Assembly (NCBI GenBank): GCA_020725645.1
Contig: DYEQ01000090.1
Coordinates: forward strand, 1-35,228
Origin: Candidatus Fermentithermobacillaceae bacterium
Lineage (GTDB): Bacteria; Bacillota; Sulfobacillia; Fermentithermobacillales; DUSS01
Length of the DNA stretch: 35,228 bases
Direction of reading: 5' to 3'
Shown here: positions 23,439 through 32,886 of the stretch, piece by piece
Layout of the letters: every line of letters starts with the position of its first letter
Numbering within the stretch: the stretch's first letter is position 1
Made by a program: the position numbers and the translations under genes
The notes under the pieces: generated by a model
Database searches by the model: none
What the model was told of the DNA's origin: nothing
The model's input: only the letters and a program-made list of their open reading frames with translations

Positions 23439-25523
23439 CTACTTATTCTCCTTCTCTTTCTCTTTCCTGGCCGCTTCAATGATGCCCTCAGCTACCTGGG
23501 CGGGAACTTCTTCGTACCTATCAAACTCCATCTTGAAGATGCCCCTGCCCTGAGTCATCGACCGGAGGTCTATGGCGTATTTCAACATCTCGGCCATCGG
23601 GACCATCGCCTTAATGATCTGGAAAGGACCCTTGGCCTCCACGCCCAGAATCCGTCCTCGTCTCTTGTTGAAATCGCCCATGATATCGCCCATGAACTGC
23701 TCGGGCACCATGACCTCCACCCGCATGATGGGCTCGAGGAGTACGGGGTTAGCTTCGGAGCAGCCCTTCTTGAAGGCAAGCGATGCAGCTATCTTGAATG
23801 CCAGTTCCGATGAGTCAACCGGATGGTACGAGCCGTCGTAAAGGATTGCTCTCAAGTTCGTGACCGGGTACCCGGCCAGTACACCTTCGTTAAGAGCTTC
23901 CCGCAGACCCTTTTCCACAGCGGGAATATACTGCCTGGGAACGGCTCCGCCGAAGATCTTATCCACGAACTCGAAGTCTTTATCGGGCGCGGGTTCGAAT
24001 TCGATAAACACGTGACCGTACTGGCCTCTACCGCCCGTTTGTTTCTTGTGCTTGCCCTCAGCTTTCGCTGTGCCCTTAATGGTCTCCCGGTAGGGAACTT
24101 TTGGAAGCGAAAGCTCCACATCCACGTGGAACTTGTCCCTGAGTTTGGTGGTGGTGACGTCTACGTGCACCTCTCCCAAACCCGACAGTATGGTTTCGCC
24201 GGTTTCGGTGTTCCGTTCCACCCGAATCGTGGGGTCTTCTTCAACCAGTCGCTGCAGACCCGCGGATATTTTGTCTTCGTCTCCTTTGGTCTTCGGTCGT
24301 ACAGCTACCGAGTAGACGGGTTTGGGGAAAGCTATCGGCTCGTAAACGATGGGTGACGATTCCAAACACAGGGTGTCCCCGGTGGTCGTCTCCTGGAGTT
24401 TGGCCACCGCGCCTATGTCGCCGCCGGACACTTCCGGTACCGGTTCCTGGCTCTTACCCTTTATCGAATAAAGCTGCCCCACCCGTTCGGACCTGCCTCT
24501 TGTGGCGTTAAAGCAAGTGGTGTTGGAGACGAACTTGCCCGAGTAAACCCGGAACAGAGACAGCTTCCCGACGAAGGGGTCAGCCGTGGTCTTCCATACC
24601 AGGGCCGAGAACGGCGCTCCCGGTGCCGCCTCAAATGACTTTTCCTCCTCCGAGCCCGGGGCCTTCCCCACCGGCGCCTTCACATCAGCTGGCGACGGCA
24701 TGTAAGCAACGATGGAATCCATTATGGCATGCACTCCGATGGTCTTGGCGACCGAAGCGGGGATGGCCGGAAAAGATTTCCGCTTGAGGACAGCTAGTTT
24801 GATGCCTCTGACGATCTCTTCCGGGGTGAGCTCCTGGCCCTCGATGTACTTTTCCATGAGCTGGTCGTCCCCGTCGCAAGCGGTCTCGACGAGTTTCTCT
24901 TTGGCGGACTCCACGGCATCCTTCAGGTCTTGAGGAATATCCTGTTCGGCTATCTTGCCTTCGCCTTGCGTAACCAGAGCTTTGCCGCCGATGACATCGA
25001 CGACCCCCCGGAAGCCCGCTTCCTTGCCGAGCGGGATATAAAGCGGCACGACATGACCACCAAAAGCACGGTTGACTTCCTCAAGAGTCTTCCAAAAATC
25101 CGTATTCTCTCTATCAAGCTTGTTTATAGCTATGATGCAGGAGAGATTCCGTTGCCGCGCGTAATCCCATACGATTTCGGTCCCTACCTGTACACCGCCG
25201 GTCGCATCGACGACGACTACCACCCCTTCTACAACCCGAAGAGCTGATAGTACGTCGCCCACGAAGTCGAAATATCCCGGGGTGTCAAGCAGGTTTATCT
25301 TCGTGCCTTTCCATTCAACAGGCGCCACCGAAGTAGATATGGTGGTCTTGCGACGTATTTCCTCGGAATCGAAATCCAGTACCGATGTACCTTCATCAAC
25401 CTTGCCAAGCCGCGTGTTGCCGCCGGATATAAAGAGCATGGCATCGCCAAGCGACGTCTTGCCGGCGCCGCTATGAGCTATAAGAGCGACATTACGCAGA
25501 TTTTCTATGGAATATTCCTTCAC
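23439..25523 (-). CDS. EF-G-like translational GTPase (FusA2-type)
   Basis: Paralogue of elongation factor G. GTP-binding domain with G1 AHSGAGKTS (16-24), G3 DTPGYFDF and G4 NKLD; domain II (about 315-400) followed by domains III-V ending in MTQGRGIFKMEFDRYEEVP. The G1 loop AHSGAGKTS, rather than AHIDAGKTT of the canonical protein, marks the EF-G-like subgroup whose role is not well settled (stress translation, ribosome recycling). Start GTG at 25523, eight bases after GGAGGG; an upstream in-frame extension of 38 codons overlaps the promoter. 694 residues. The canonical fusA would be expected in the str operon elsewhere. Confidence 0.93.
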   Translation of the reverse strand: MKEYSIENLRNVALIAHSGAGKTSLGDAMLFISGGNTRLGKVDEGTSVLDFDSEEIRRKTTISTSVAPVEWKGTKINLLDTPGYFDFVGDVLSALRVVEGVVVVVDATGGVQVGTEIVWDYARQRNLSCIIAINKLDRENTDFWKTLEEVNRAFGGHVVPLYIPLGKEAGFRGVVDVIGGKALVTQGEGKIAEQDIPQDLKDAVESAKEKLVETACDGDDQLMEKYIEGQELTPEEIVRGIKLAVLKRKSFPAIPASVAKTIGVHAIMDSIVAYMPSPADVKAPVGKAPGSEEEKSFEAAPGAPFSALVWKTTADPFVGKLSLFRVYSGKFVSNTTCFNATRGRSERVGQLYSIKGKSQEPVPEVSGGDIGAVAKLQETTTGDTLCLESSPIVYEPIAFPKPVYSVAVRPKTKGDEDKISAGLQRLVEEDPTIRVERNTETGETILSGLGEVHVDVTTTKLRDKFHVDVELSLPKVPYRETIKGTAKAEGKHKKQTGGRGQYGHVFIEFEPAPDKDFEFVDKIFGGAVPRQYIPAVEKGLREALNEGVLAGYPVTNLRAILYDGSYHPVDSSELAFKIAASLAFKKGCSEANPVLLEPIMRVEVMVPEQFMGDIMGDFNKRRGRILGVEAKGPFQIIKAMVPMAEMLKYAIDLRSMTQGRGIFKMEFDRYEEVPAQVAEGIIEAARKEKEKENK

Positions 25524-25601
25524 TAAGTGCTCCCTCCTCAGGATAGCGCCCCGCCCAACCGAATCTCGCGGTTCAGAGGGTCCGGTCGAGGTTCCTCCGG
25601 C

Positions 25602-25631
25602 ATGATACCAGTTAGTGTGATGAACACGCAA
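25602..25631 (-). promoter_or_regulatory. Candidate promoter of the EF-G-like gene
   Basis: TTGCGT (25626-25631) and TATCAT (25602-25607) with an 18-base spacer and TGG before the -10 (extended -10). 79 bases upstream of the GTG start. Confidence 0.55.
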
Positions 25632-25754
25632 GACCAACCGGAAGCTGCGTGAAGAGCTGTTCGTCTATAAAACATGACGCCCCACCGCCGCAAACCCTCG
25701 CTTAGCGCAGTCAAGGTGCGTAAAGTAACGACCGGTCTTCTGGACCACAACGGA

Positions 25755-25782
25755 AGCGGGGGCGGTTTTCGCCGTCCCCGCT
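25755..25782 (-). terminator. Terminator of the BsuPI-domain gene
   Basis: On the minus strand AGCGGGGACGG and CCGCCCCCGCT pair around CGAAAA with one mismatch. It lies 31 bases after the stop codon. The U tract is weak. Confidence 0.5.
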
Positions 25783-25812
25783 CTCTTTACCGTGTTGCTT
25801 TTCTACTGGGAA

Positions 25813-26658
25813 CTACCACACGTAGAACCACGTTTGAGCGAGCGTTACATAATACCCGTTCGCTGTGTTCGAGCGGATCTCCGCCATATACCACCCAGGT
25901 TCGAGACCCTTAAGGTTTACGAAAGCGTAGCGCGTGGCGCCGCTTTCCATATATCCGATAGAGTCGCTGAAGCCAACTCCGGGAACATACTGGACCGACC
26001 CGACCTTCCTCACCATAACCTGGTAACCGTACTGGTAGGGGAGCCAAATGTCACGGCCGGACTTGTTCTTCACCACGACGCGAAGCCGCGGGTATGGGTT
26101 CAACCAGGACGGTCCCATGAAACTTACGGAGTAGGACACCGGCTCCCGGCCTGTAACCCATATATACGCGCTCGCTACCGGGTACCATCTAGACTCCGCC
26201 AGGAAGTAAGCTTGTACCATGTAGGATCCTTGCGGAACCCAGGGCAAAGCCGCCTTATACATTTTGACCTCACCGGCCTCGATGGTTTCGGTGGTAACTA
26301 CCTGAGCGAAGGTCCTTTCGGCACCCCAACGCCAAATGGGGAGTCCATCAGCCCAGAGCACGAAATCCACCTGCTGGCTCGTGGGGAATTCTGCGGTGAC
26401 AGGCTTTCCAGTATCATTCACCACGAGAAGTCGCAGCTCTCCGGTCTCGGGCAAGTATTGCAGAACGTACTCAAGACCGAGGCGAGATGCGCCCGGGGAC
26501 CACCCGTTCCCACCACCGATTGGGAAGGGGTACCACCAGTACCAGTCTTGGTAGCCTTGAGCCGCTAGACCGGCCCAGTTCGGACTCGCCATTACGGGCA
26601 CCGCCAATCCCAGAGCCGTAACCGCGGCAACAAGTACTATAACAGCTAGGCGTCGCAT
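25813..26658 (-). CDS. Secreted protein with BsuPI (proteinase-inhibitor-like) domain
   Basis: The first 25 residues (MRRLAVIVLVAAVTALGLAV, then PVMAS) are a classic signal peptide with a likely cut after MAS. Residues about 55-170 resemble the BsuPI beta-sandwich: a strand pair (VVNDTGKPVTAEFPTSQQVD), FVLWADGLPIWRWGA, then EAGEVKMYKAALPWVPQGSY. Residues about 180-280 look like a second immunoglobulin-like sandwich ending YYVTLAQTWFYVW. Aromatic-rich surface. The ATG at 26658 follows AAAGGATGA at eight bases; a longer reading exists but begins upstream of the site. Function unknown; BsuPI was named for an intracellular proteinase inhibitor, but most members are untested. Confidence 0.75.
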   Translation of the reverse strand: MRRLAVIVLVAAVTALGLAVPVMASPNWAGLAAQGYQDWYWWYPFPIGGGNGWSPGASRLGLEYVLQYLPETGELRLLVVNDTGKPVTAEFPTSQQVDFVLWADGLPIWRWGAERTFAQVVTTETIEAGEVKMYKAALPWVPQGSYMVQAYFLAESRWYPVASAYIWVTGREPVSYSVSFMGPSWLNPYPRLRVVVKNKSGRDIWLPYQYGYQVMVRKVGSVQYVPGVGFSDSIGYMESGATRYAFVNLKGLEPGWYMAEIRSNTANGYYVTLAQTWFYVW

Positions 26659-27024
26659 TACGTCTATCATCCTTTCGTTTGTGTTTTCCTGGTCCGTCGT
26701 TGCCCGAGGATTTCTTGTCAAGTTCGTTTCGGGTCAGCCACACACCATAATACGATAACACATGCTAGCAGTCGGGGGGACTGGTAAGTGATGGTTGCGC
26801 GATTCCTCTGGTCAGCCGGAAGGACGTCTTCTTACACTACGAGCCACGCCCGTGGCATTGTCATATGTTTGTAGGATCTGACACTCCGATCCATGATCGA
26901 TTCAAGCCGAAAGAGGCGGGGATGACCCTACCGCTCGGGGGTTCGTCCAATTAATACCGGGCGAGCTGGTTCCCGCTCGCAGGTATCGCATTACTCTCGG
27001 GAAAGACCCGCCCGGCATATCCTT
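26659..27024. other. Non-coding gap between the PTS operon end and the BsuPI gene
   Basis: No gene is supported. It contains the inverted repeat at 26954-26986. On the minus strand a TATTAT in the left part could be a -10 for the BsuPI gene, but no good -35 accompanies it. Confidence 0.4.
26954..26986 (-). terminator. Possible terminator of the PTS operon
   Basis: On the minus strand ATACC-T-GCGAGC and GCTCGC-CC-GGTAT pair around an eight-base loop, followed by TAATT. It lies about 40 bases after the PTS IIB stop. Confidence 0.45.
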
Positions 27025-27489
27025 TCATTCTAGGAAGAACGGCTTGTCATCGGGAACTATTCTAAACTCCACTTTTACTCCACTGGCAGCGATTTCTTTC
27101 AGAATCGATAGCTCTTCCTCTGAAAGGGAGATATTTCTGTAAAACGGCTTACGTCCGGGCTTGGAGCCCACACCTCCGACGTTCAGCTTGTCGAACTCGA
27201 CTCCCGACTCCAGAAGCCTCTTAGGTTCCCTCGGGGTCTTGCACAGTACTATGACTTTTTCGTCCCCGCTGTTGTCCTCCGTAAGGGCCCGTGCTGCATC
27301 CTCTACGGTCAAAGCCTCTACCGAGATTCCGTTGGGCGCCGCCATTTTAAACAGCTGGAGCGAGAATTTATCTTTGGCCACGAAGTCATCGGCGATGATG
27401 ATCTTTTTCGCCCCGGTGACCTTAAGCCAACCTGTCATCACCTGACCGTGAATTAACCTGTCGTCAATCCGTACTAGAACGGGTTGCAT
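27025..27489 (-). CDS. PTS system mannose/fructose/sorbose family IIB component
   Basis: Takes phosphate from IIA and passes it to the incoming sugar. VRIDDRLIHGQVMTGW near the N-terminus holds the phosphorylated His14, typical of the mannose-family IIB. 154 residues, one domain, full length. The ATG is preceded by GGAGGGG. Last gene of the operon; separate from IIA as in sorbose-type systems. Confidence 0.92.
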   Translation of the reverse strand: MQPVLVRIDDRLIHGQVMTGWLKVTGAKKIIIADDFVAKDKFSLQLFKMAAPNGISVEALTVEDAARALTEDNSGDEKVIVLCKTPREPKRLLESGVEFDKLNVGGVGSKPGRKPFYRNISLSEEELSILKEIAASGVKVEFRIVPDDKPFFLE

Positions 27490-27546
27490 CTTCGTTAGTC
27501 CCCTCCTCTCTCTGCGTCTCCTGCCGCAAAGCTTAAACTCACATTT

Positions 27547-27957
27547 TCAGCTGCCCATCATGGCCTCGAGCTCCTTGGAGAAGTCCACGATAGAACCCTG
27601 TCCCTCATGGAGCACCTTGGCGGCCAGGTCCTTCGCGGATCCGGCCTCACCGCGACTCATAACCGCTTGGAGGAGCACGGGCAGGTTCACTCCAGCTATG
27701 CAGCGGCGCTGGGGACTGATTAGTCTCGCGACGACGTTGCATGGAGTGCCTCCCTTAACATCCACGAGGAAAAGAACCTGTTCCCCGGCGCCGCAGGCCC
27801 GCAGCCCTTCGGCCACGCGCTCCGCATAGCCCTCCGGCGATTCCTCCGGTCTTAGTCCAACGGCGAAGACCTTCTCCTGCTGCCCGCAAATGAGAGTCAT
27901 GGCGCTGAGCAACCCGTCGGGAAAGTCCCCATGGCCCAAGATACCTATTACCAACAA
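27547..27957 (-). CDS. PTS system mannose-family IIA component
   Basis: Receives phosphate from HPr. The EIIA-Man fold starts LVIGILGHGDFPDGLLSA with phospho-His at position 9; FLVDVKGGTPCNVVARL and AGVNLPVLLQAV follow. 136 residues. Starts with one of two tandem TTG codons; GGAGGG lies four or seven bases before them. Upstream partner of IIB. Confidence 0.92.
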   Translation of the reverse strand: MLVIGILGHGDFPDGLLSAMTLICGQQEKVFAVGLRPEESPEGYAERVAEGLRACGAGEQVLFLVDVKGGTPCNVVARLISPQRRCIAGVNLPVLLQAVMSRGEAGSAKDLAAKVLHEGQGSIVDFSKELEAMMGS

Positions 27958-28079
27958 ACTCCCTCCTTTGAACGTCCCTTGGATCTACCAGTTGTCGGAC
28001 CTCGCCCTACCACCCGAACGGACCCTATCGATTCAGAGGTCATCACTTGCCCTATCCGACGAGCACGTCGTGGGGAGGT

Positions 28080-29126
28080 CTACTCCATCCGTACAACCAC
28101 TCTATACGCGCCCGGACGTGTAGCGTACTCAAAAGCATCCTGAATTCGGCTGAACGGGAACACTTTCTCTACCAGTTGAGAAACCCGTAGTCTTCCGTTG
28201 GCAACCAGAGCGACTGCCCGTTGGAAGTCGTATTTCCGTGGGCTAATGGTCCCGACCAGTTTTATCTCATTATAGTGGATACGATTGAGATCCACCTCCG
28301 TTTTCGATCCTTTTTCACCATGGTAAGACGTGTAAATGACCATTGTAGCTCCGGTTGCACACACAGCCATTAAATCCGCAAGCAGGCCGGGAGTGCCTCC
28401 GGTAACAAACACCGCTTCCACGCCCTTGCCTCCAGTGGCCTGGCTGATTTGATCCGCCAGCGCTCCACCTGTAGGATCCAGTACAACGTCGGCCCCAAAG
28501 TCTTGAGCCAGCCGGCGCCTTTCCGCTGCAACCTCGGAAACGAGCACACGAGTACCTTTGAGGGTCAATAAGTTGGTATGAATTAACCCCATAACGCCGG
28601 CCCCTACCACCAAGACGTCATCTCCCGGCTGCACGTTGGCTTTATCGACACTGCTGATGCAACACGCGACCGGCTCCGTAAGGGAAGCGGTAATACGGTC
28701 GATTTCCCGAGGGAACTTGAAGACCTGGTACCCGGGTACGGCCATCAATTCGGCAAAGCCACCTGGTCCTGCCGGTCTACCAGGCCGGTGGAGTTTTCTT
28801 GAGTTCAAGCACCGATTGTCGGTGTATTTGCGACAGTTGACACACTGCTCACACCTGTTGATCCGAGACACCGCTACATGATCGCCGGGCTTTACGCTGG
28901 AAACCACCGCGGGCCCGACCTCTTGAACTACTGCTGAGATTTCGTGACCAGCGTAAACCGGGTACGAGGACTCGCGCTCGCCCCGAAACACCCCTTGGTC
29001 GGAGGTACATATCGCGCATGCAATCACTTTTACCAGGATCTCATCATCGCGAAGAACCGGTTTCTCCCAGTCTTCGAGTTCGACTTTCCCCGGTCCAACT
29101 ATTTTAGCTACCTTATACGTGTTCAT
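28080..29126 (-). CDS. Zinc-dependent medium-chain alcohol/polyol dehydrogenase
   Basis: Likely NAD(P)-dependent oxidation of a polyol or polyol phosphate to a ketose (phosphate). Catalytic zinc ligands C40 and H61-E62 (AGHE), structural zinc cysteines C92, C95, C98 and C106, and a Rossmann fold with VVGAGVMGL (about 173-181). Closest in pattern to sorbitol/threonine dehydrogenase-like members used in sugar-alcohol operons; the exact substrate cannot be read. 348 residues. ATG after GGGAGG. Between the aldolase and PTS IIA genes. Confidence 0.88.
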   Translation of the reverse strand: MNTYKVAKIVGPGKVELEDWEKPVLRDDEILVKVIACAICTSDQGVFRGERESSYPVYAGHEISAVVQEVGPAVVSSVKPGDHVAVSRINRCEQCVNCRKYTDNRCLNSRKLHRPGRPAGPGGFAELMAVPGYQVFKFPREIDRITASLTEPVACCISSVDKANVQPGDDVLVVGAGVMGLIHTNLLTLKGTRVLVSEVAAERRRLAQDFGADVVLDPTGGALADQISQATGGKGVEAVFVTGGTPGLLADLMAVCATGATMVIYTSYHGEKGSKTEVDLNRIHYNEIKLVGTISPRKYDFQRAVALVANGRLRVSQLVEKVFPFSRIQDAFEYATRPGAYRVVVRME

Positions 29127-29201
29127 GTGTTTGCCTCCCGTCAGTTGGTATCCACGAGACCGTCGCGCCAGCGCGCGTGATATGGCCTTCCCAGCCAGGC
29201 T

Positions 29202-30050
29202 TCACGCTTTGCCAGACGCTCCAAGCTTTCGCAACCAGTCGCGGGCGACAGGCGCGGCTGCCTTGTTGGCGGTTAACCATATTTTCACTGCTGTCAAGTT
29301 TTCAAGAGGTTCTGTCTCCAGGATCTCCTTGGCCTTCTCCCTGATGGCTACCTGTAGGTCGGTGAAAACGTTAACCTTGGATACCCCCAACGGAGGAGTT
29401 CTCTCGATCCCCGGAGTGCTCGAGCCACCGTGAATCACCAGTGGCAGATCCACCTGCTCCGCGATCTTCGAAAGTCTCTCGAGATCGAGTGTAGGGGTAA
29501 ACTTATACATCCCGTGAGCTGTACCGATAGCTACCGCAAGGAAGTCCACGCCGGTAAGTTCGGCAAACCGGCGTGCATCCTCCGGTCTAGTAAGGAATTG
29601 CGCTCGTTCTTCCTCGGAAGGAGCATGATCCGCTACACCCACATGACCGATTTCCGCCTCAACTGACACCCCACAGGCATGGCATATCTCCACAATCCTC
29701 TTCGTGGCTGCGACGTTCTCGTCGAACGGAAGTTTGGACCCGTCAAACATCACGGAGCTAAAACCTGCTCTGACCCCTTGCATTATGATGTCGAACGAGT
29801 AGCCATGATCAAGGTGAAGTGCCACAGGGATTCTGTGTCTTCTTGCCAGCACGTCGGCCATAGCGAATACCGTGTCCGCACCGTAAGTCTTAACGGTGGG
29901 CTCTGCCGCTTCGATCAAACAAGGGGCGTTTTCCTCTTCGCACGTTTCCATGATTACCATGATACTCTGCAGGTCCGTGATGTTGAAAGCCGGCACCGCG
30001 TAGCCTCTGCGTCTGGCATCAACCAGGATCTCTTTTGTGTTGACCAGCAT
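29202..30050 (-). CDS. Class II ketose-(bis)phosphate aldolase, FbaA/GatY/KbaY type
   Basis: Zinc-dependent aldol cleavage of a ketose phosphate to dihydroxyacetone phosphate and an aldehyde. Catalytic D81 and zinc ligands H82 (HLDHG), H179 (GTAHG) and H207 (VIHGGS); phosphate-binding GGSSTPG and NVFTDLQ. 282 residues. ATG six bases after the AOR stop, with GGAGG ten bases before it. No sugar-phosphate kinase is in the operon, so a ketose 1-phosphate rather than a bisphosphate may be the substrate; this is inference. Confidence 0.9.
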   Translation of the reverse strand: MLVNTKEILVDARRRGYAVPAFNITDLQSIMVIMETCEEENAPCLIEAAEPTVKTYGADTVFAMADVLARRHRIPVALHLDHGYSFDIIMQGVRAGFSSVMFDGSKLPFDENVAATKRIVEICHACGVSVEAEIGHVGVADHAPSEEERAQFLTRPEDARRFAELTGVDFLAVAIGTAHGMYKFTPTLDLERLSKIAEQVDLPLVIHGGSSTPGIERTPPLGVSKVNVFTDLQVAIREKAKEILETEPLENLTAVKIWLTANKAAAPVARDWLRKLGASGKA

Positions 30051-30053
30051 GCC

Positions 30054-31991
30054 TCAGATGCCTCCAGTCTCTCCACACTTGTGTCTAACGAGATGAGCCG
30101 GTATTGAACCGGCGTATTCTTCCAAGCCCAGCTCTCTGATAGTCTCCAGGGTAGGAATTCCGTCTTCGCTCCAGCCCTGGATCCGGTAGTACTCGCCAAG
30201 CATCTTGCCGAGATGCGGAACGTGCCCGGCGGAACCCCCCTCCGGGAAGGCGAGCGTCGCAATTCGAGGGGGAATGGTGTCGTCCTTTCTGCTGATTCCA
30301 CATCGTACATTGTACAGTCGCTTGAGGGTGAATATCCTGGTCCCCCTTCTCAGGAATTCGGACGGGGTCATGTCGACTCCCGTCACGTAGGTGAAATACT
30401 TCGAAACCCGGTCCACACCAGGTCTGAAATAGCGACACATGCACAACGAGTCATACATGCTTCCGATGGCCTGGGCTTTCACAACGAGGTCGGCTTTTCC
30501 CTCCCACGTGTGAGGGTCCAGGGGCTTATCAATGCCGATAGACGGATCCGTTGCTCGGGACTCGAAGATCGACGACTGCCCTTGAAGATGGCAGGCCCCT
30601 CGGTTGGACGTTGCGTACGCCAGTGCCAGACTCGACCGAGCTCTTGGATCGTGGGCGGGAAGCTCCAGACCCTTAACCTGCATTGCGTACTCTTCCGCAC
30701 CTTTTCCGATTACCATAGAGGCCCGTCGAGTACCGAGTCCCAGAACGGCCCCGAAACCTTCTTTACGAGCGATTTGACCAATGAGCGTGAATACGGTTTG
30801 CGGATCCCCCCACCTGAGGTGAAGACCACCGGTGTCCCGGGTATCGATTACACCCTTTTCATACAGCTCCATTGCAAACGCGATGGTCGCACCGGTCGAT
30901 ATGGTGTCGAGCCCGAGCCGATTGCACAATTCGTTGGCGCAAACTATGGCGTCGAGGTCATCCATGAGTACGTAGGAGCCCAGGGCCGCCAGCGACTCAT
31001 ACTCGGGACCCCTTCCTTCTACGGGACCGTAAGGGCCGTGAGGGTGGGTAATTATCTTGCCGCACCCGATGGGACACCGGTGGCAAGCGGTCGTCCTGGT
31101 ATTCATCTGCTTTACGATTTGCATACCGCCTATTCGCGAAACTGGTTCCTTCCACGTGCCTTGAGACCAATTCTTTATGGGTAGGTCGCCGATTTTCTCA
31201 ACCCACTCGAGACTGGCCCCCGTGCCGTATCTTTTCATGCCTTCGTTGGCCCTCACCGTCTCCGGGCCTATGCGGCGGTTCATCTCGAGCACTGCATCTG
31301 GATTGTAAATAGGCACATCACGGGTTCCAAGTACAGCGACGGCTTTCAGATTCTTCGAGCCCATCACAGCACCTAGTCCGCCTCGAGCCGCAGCTCTTGC
31401 TTCCTTACCTTCACTCATGATTGCGGACAAGGGAACCATCCGCTCCCCGGCGACACCTATGCAAGTCACAACAGCTTTGTCCGTCGTCTCAGCTTTTACC
31501 CGCCTATCCGTTTCAAACGTGTCAAGGCCCCAGAGGTGAATTGCCGGCCGGAGTTCAGCTCTTCCCTCAGCGATCCATAGGTACACAGGCGATTCCGACC
31601 GTCCGCGAACAACTATCCCGTCGAATCCTGCCCTCTTGAGCATCGTACCCCAGTAGCCACCGGCGCTGGCTTCACCATAGATTCCGGTCAGCGGAGATTT
31701 CGCAGCCACCTCGTGCCTGCCCGAACACATTACCGGGGTGCCTGTAAGAGGGCCGGTCATAAAACAAAGGACATTCTCGGGCCCCAGCGGCGCTGTCTCA
31801 GGGCCGGTCTCTCTATATAGGATGTCAGCGGCAAAACCGCTCCCACCTATTAAGTCCAGAACGCGGACGTCCGTCGCCCTTGATTCGCAGGTTCCCTTTG
31901 TGAGGTCGACATGAAGGATTTGCCCCATATAACCCGGGCGCATTCCGCCCGAGCATCTATCAACCGGTCTGCCCCCGCGTACTGACTCCAA
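30054..31991 (-). CDS. Aldehyde:ferredoxin oxidoreductase (tungsten-pterin family)
   Basis: Oxidises aldehydes to carboxylic acids and reduces ferredoxin, using a tungstopterin and a 4Fe-4S cluster. The N-terminal domain has GYMGQILHVDLTKG and IYGEASAGGYWG; the middle has the cluster cysteines CHRCPIGC plus a distal Cys in DSLCMCRYF, and the pterin-binding AARGGLGAVMGSKNLKAV. 645 residues from the TTG at 31991, which follows GGAGGTG at six bases. A GTG at 32057 has no such site, and an ATG at 31943 matches the usual family start; either is possible. Its position between PTS IID and an aldolase is unusual and suggests it acts on the aldehyde released by that aldolase. Confidence 0.9.
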   Translation of the reverse strand: MESVRGGRPVDRCSGGMRPGYMGQILHVDLTKGTCESRATDVRVLDLIGGSGFAADILYRETGPETAPLGPENVLCFMTGPLTGTPVMCSGRHEVAAKSPLTGIYGEASAGGYWGTMLKRAGFDGIVVRGRSESPVYLWIAEGRAELRPAIHLWGLDTFETDRRVKAETTDKAVVTCIGVAGERMVPLSAIMSEGKEARAAARGGLGAVMGSKNLKAVAVLGTRDVPIYNPDAVLEMNRRIGPETVRANEGMKRYGTGASLEWVEKIGDLPIKNWSQGTWKEPVSRIGGMQIVKQMNTRTTACHRCPIGCGKIITHPHGPYGPVEGRGPEYESLAALGSYVLMDDLDAIVCANELCNRLGLDTISTGATIAFAMELYEKGVIDTRDTGGLHLRWGDPQTVFTLIGQIARKEGFGAVLGLGTRRASMVIGKGAEEYAMQVKGLELPAHDPRARSSLALAYATSNRGACHLQGQSSIFESRATDPSIGIDKPLDPHTWEGKADLVVKAQAIGSMYDSLCMCRYFRPGVDRVSKYFTYVTGVDMTPSEFLRRGTRIFTLKRLYNVRCGISRKDDTIPPRIATLAFPEGGSAGHVPHLGKMLGEYYRIQGWSEDGIPTLETIRELGLEEYAGSIPAHLVRHKCGETGGI

Positions 31992-32060
31992 CCGATCCAC
32001 CTCCAGCTGGGCGGGGCTCCAATCCTTGGGTATGGAGCCCCGCCCAAACCACTCCACCGG

Positions 32061-32885
32061 CTAACCAAGCAACTTGAGATAACCGAGAATGAACCCTACC
32101 AGGAAAACGAGTCCGATGATCCTGTTTACCCTAACTCCCCGTCTCAAAAGCACCCATATCCCCAAGACCAGAGCCAGCGGCAACAGATTGGGAAGTATCT
32201 TATCGAGCACCTCGGTCTGGAGATCGATGGGTGGCAGATCAGAAATGCTGACTTTGCCGATGATCTTGAAATTGACGTAGCGCGCGCTCAAAGCGCCCGC
32301 CGCCATAAGTCCGATGAGGCTCGCGGCCTTTGTGGCCTGCTTAAGAAGCCCGCTCTCGGTCAGCCGTTCGATAAGGGGTCCGCCTTGCTGGTAAGCGGCC
32401 ATGAACCACCAGTAGTGCAGCGGGTACGAAATTCCCAGCACCAAGACAGTATAGAGGATGGGTCCTAGTACGCTTCCCTGGAGACCGAGGGAAATCCCCA
32501 CTGCAAGCAAAATGGGGAAAATCATACCCTGAAAAACGGAGTCACCGATGCCGGCCAGCGGTCCCATAAGCGACGTCTTGACGCTGTTGATCGTCTCGTC
32601 CGGAATGTCGGCCCCATTTGCTTTCTGCTCTTCCATGGCGGCCACGATGCCCGCGGCAATGGTCCCGGTAGTCGTATTCGTATTGAAGAACACAAGATGC
32701 CGCTTAAGGGCTGCGGATATCTCCTCCTTGGTATGGTAGAGTCGCTTTATGACTGGAATCATCGCGTGGGCAAACCCGACACCCTGCATTCGCTCGTAAT
32801 TGTACAGACCATGGAGAAACCCGGTCCAAATCGCCCATACCTTGATCAGGTCGAGCCTGGTCAGCTTCTTTTCATCAGCGGCCAT
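32061..32885 (-). CDS. PTS system mannose-family IID component
   Basis: Membrane subunit that, with IIC, forms the sugar channel. Amphipathic N-terminus (YNYERMQGVGFAHAMIPVIK), a region with several membrane segments in the C-terminal half, and the conserved FFNTNTTTGTIAAGIVAAME and SLMGPLAGIGDSVFQG. 274 residues. ATG after GGAGG, one base downstream of the IIC stop. Next gene in the operon is the AOR. Confidence 0.94.
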   Translation of the reverse strand: MAADEKKLTRLDLIKVWAIWTGFLHGLYNYERMQGVGFAHAMIPVIKRLYHTKEEISAALKRHLVFFNTNTTTGTIAAGIVAAMEEQKANGADIPDETINSVKTSLMGPLAGIGDSVFQGMIFPILLAVGISLGLQGSVLGPILYTVLVLGISYPLHYWWFMAAYQQGGPLIERLTESGLLKQATKAASLIGLMAAGALSARYVNFKIIGKVSISDLPPIDLQTEVLDKILPNLLPLALVLGIWVLLRRGVRVNRIIGLVFLVGFILGYLKLLG

Positions 32886-32886
32886 A

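Noticed and set aside
30213-31184. Long plus-strand frame opposite the AOR gene
   Set aside because: Antisense shadow caused by codon bias of the AOR gene.
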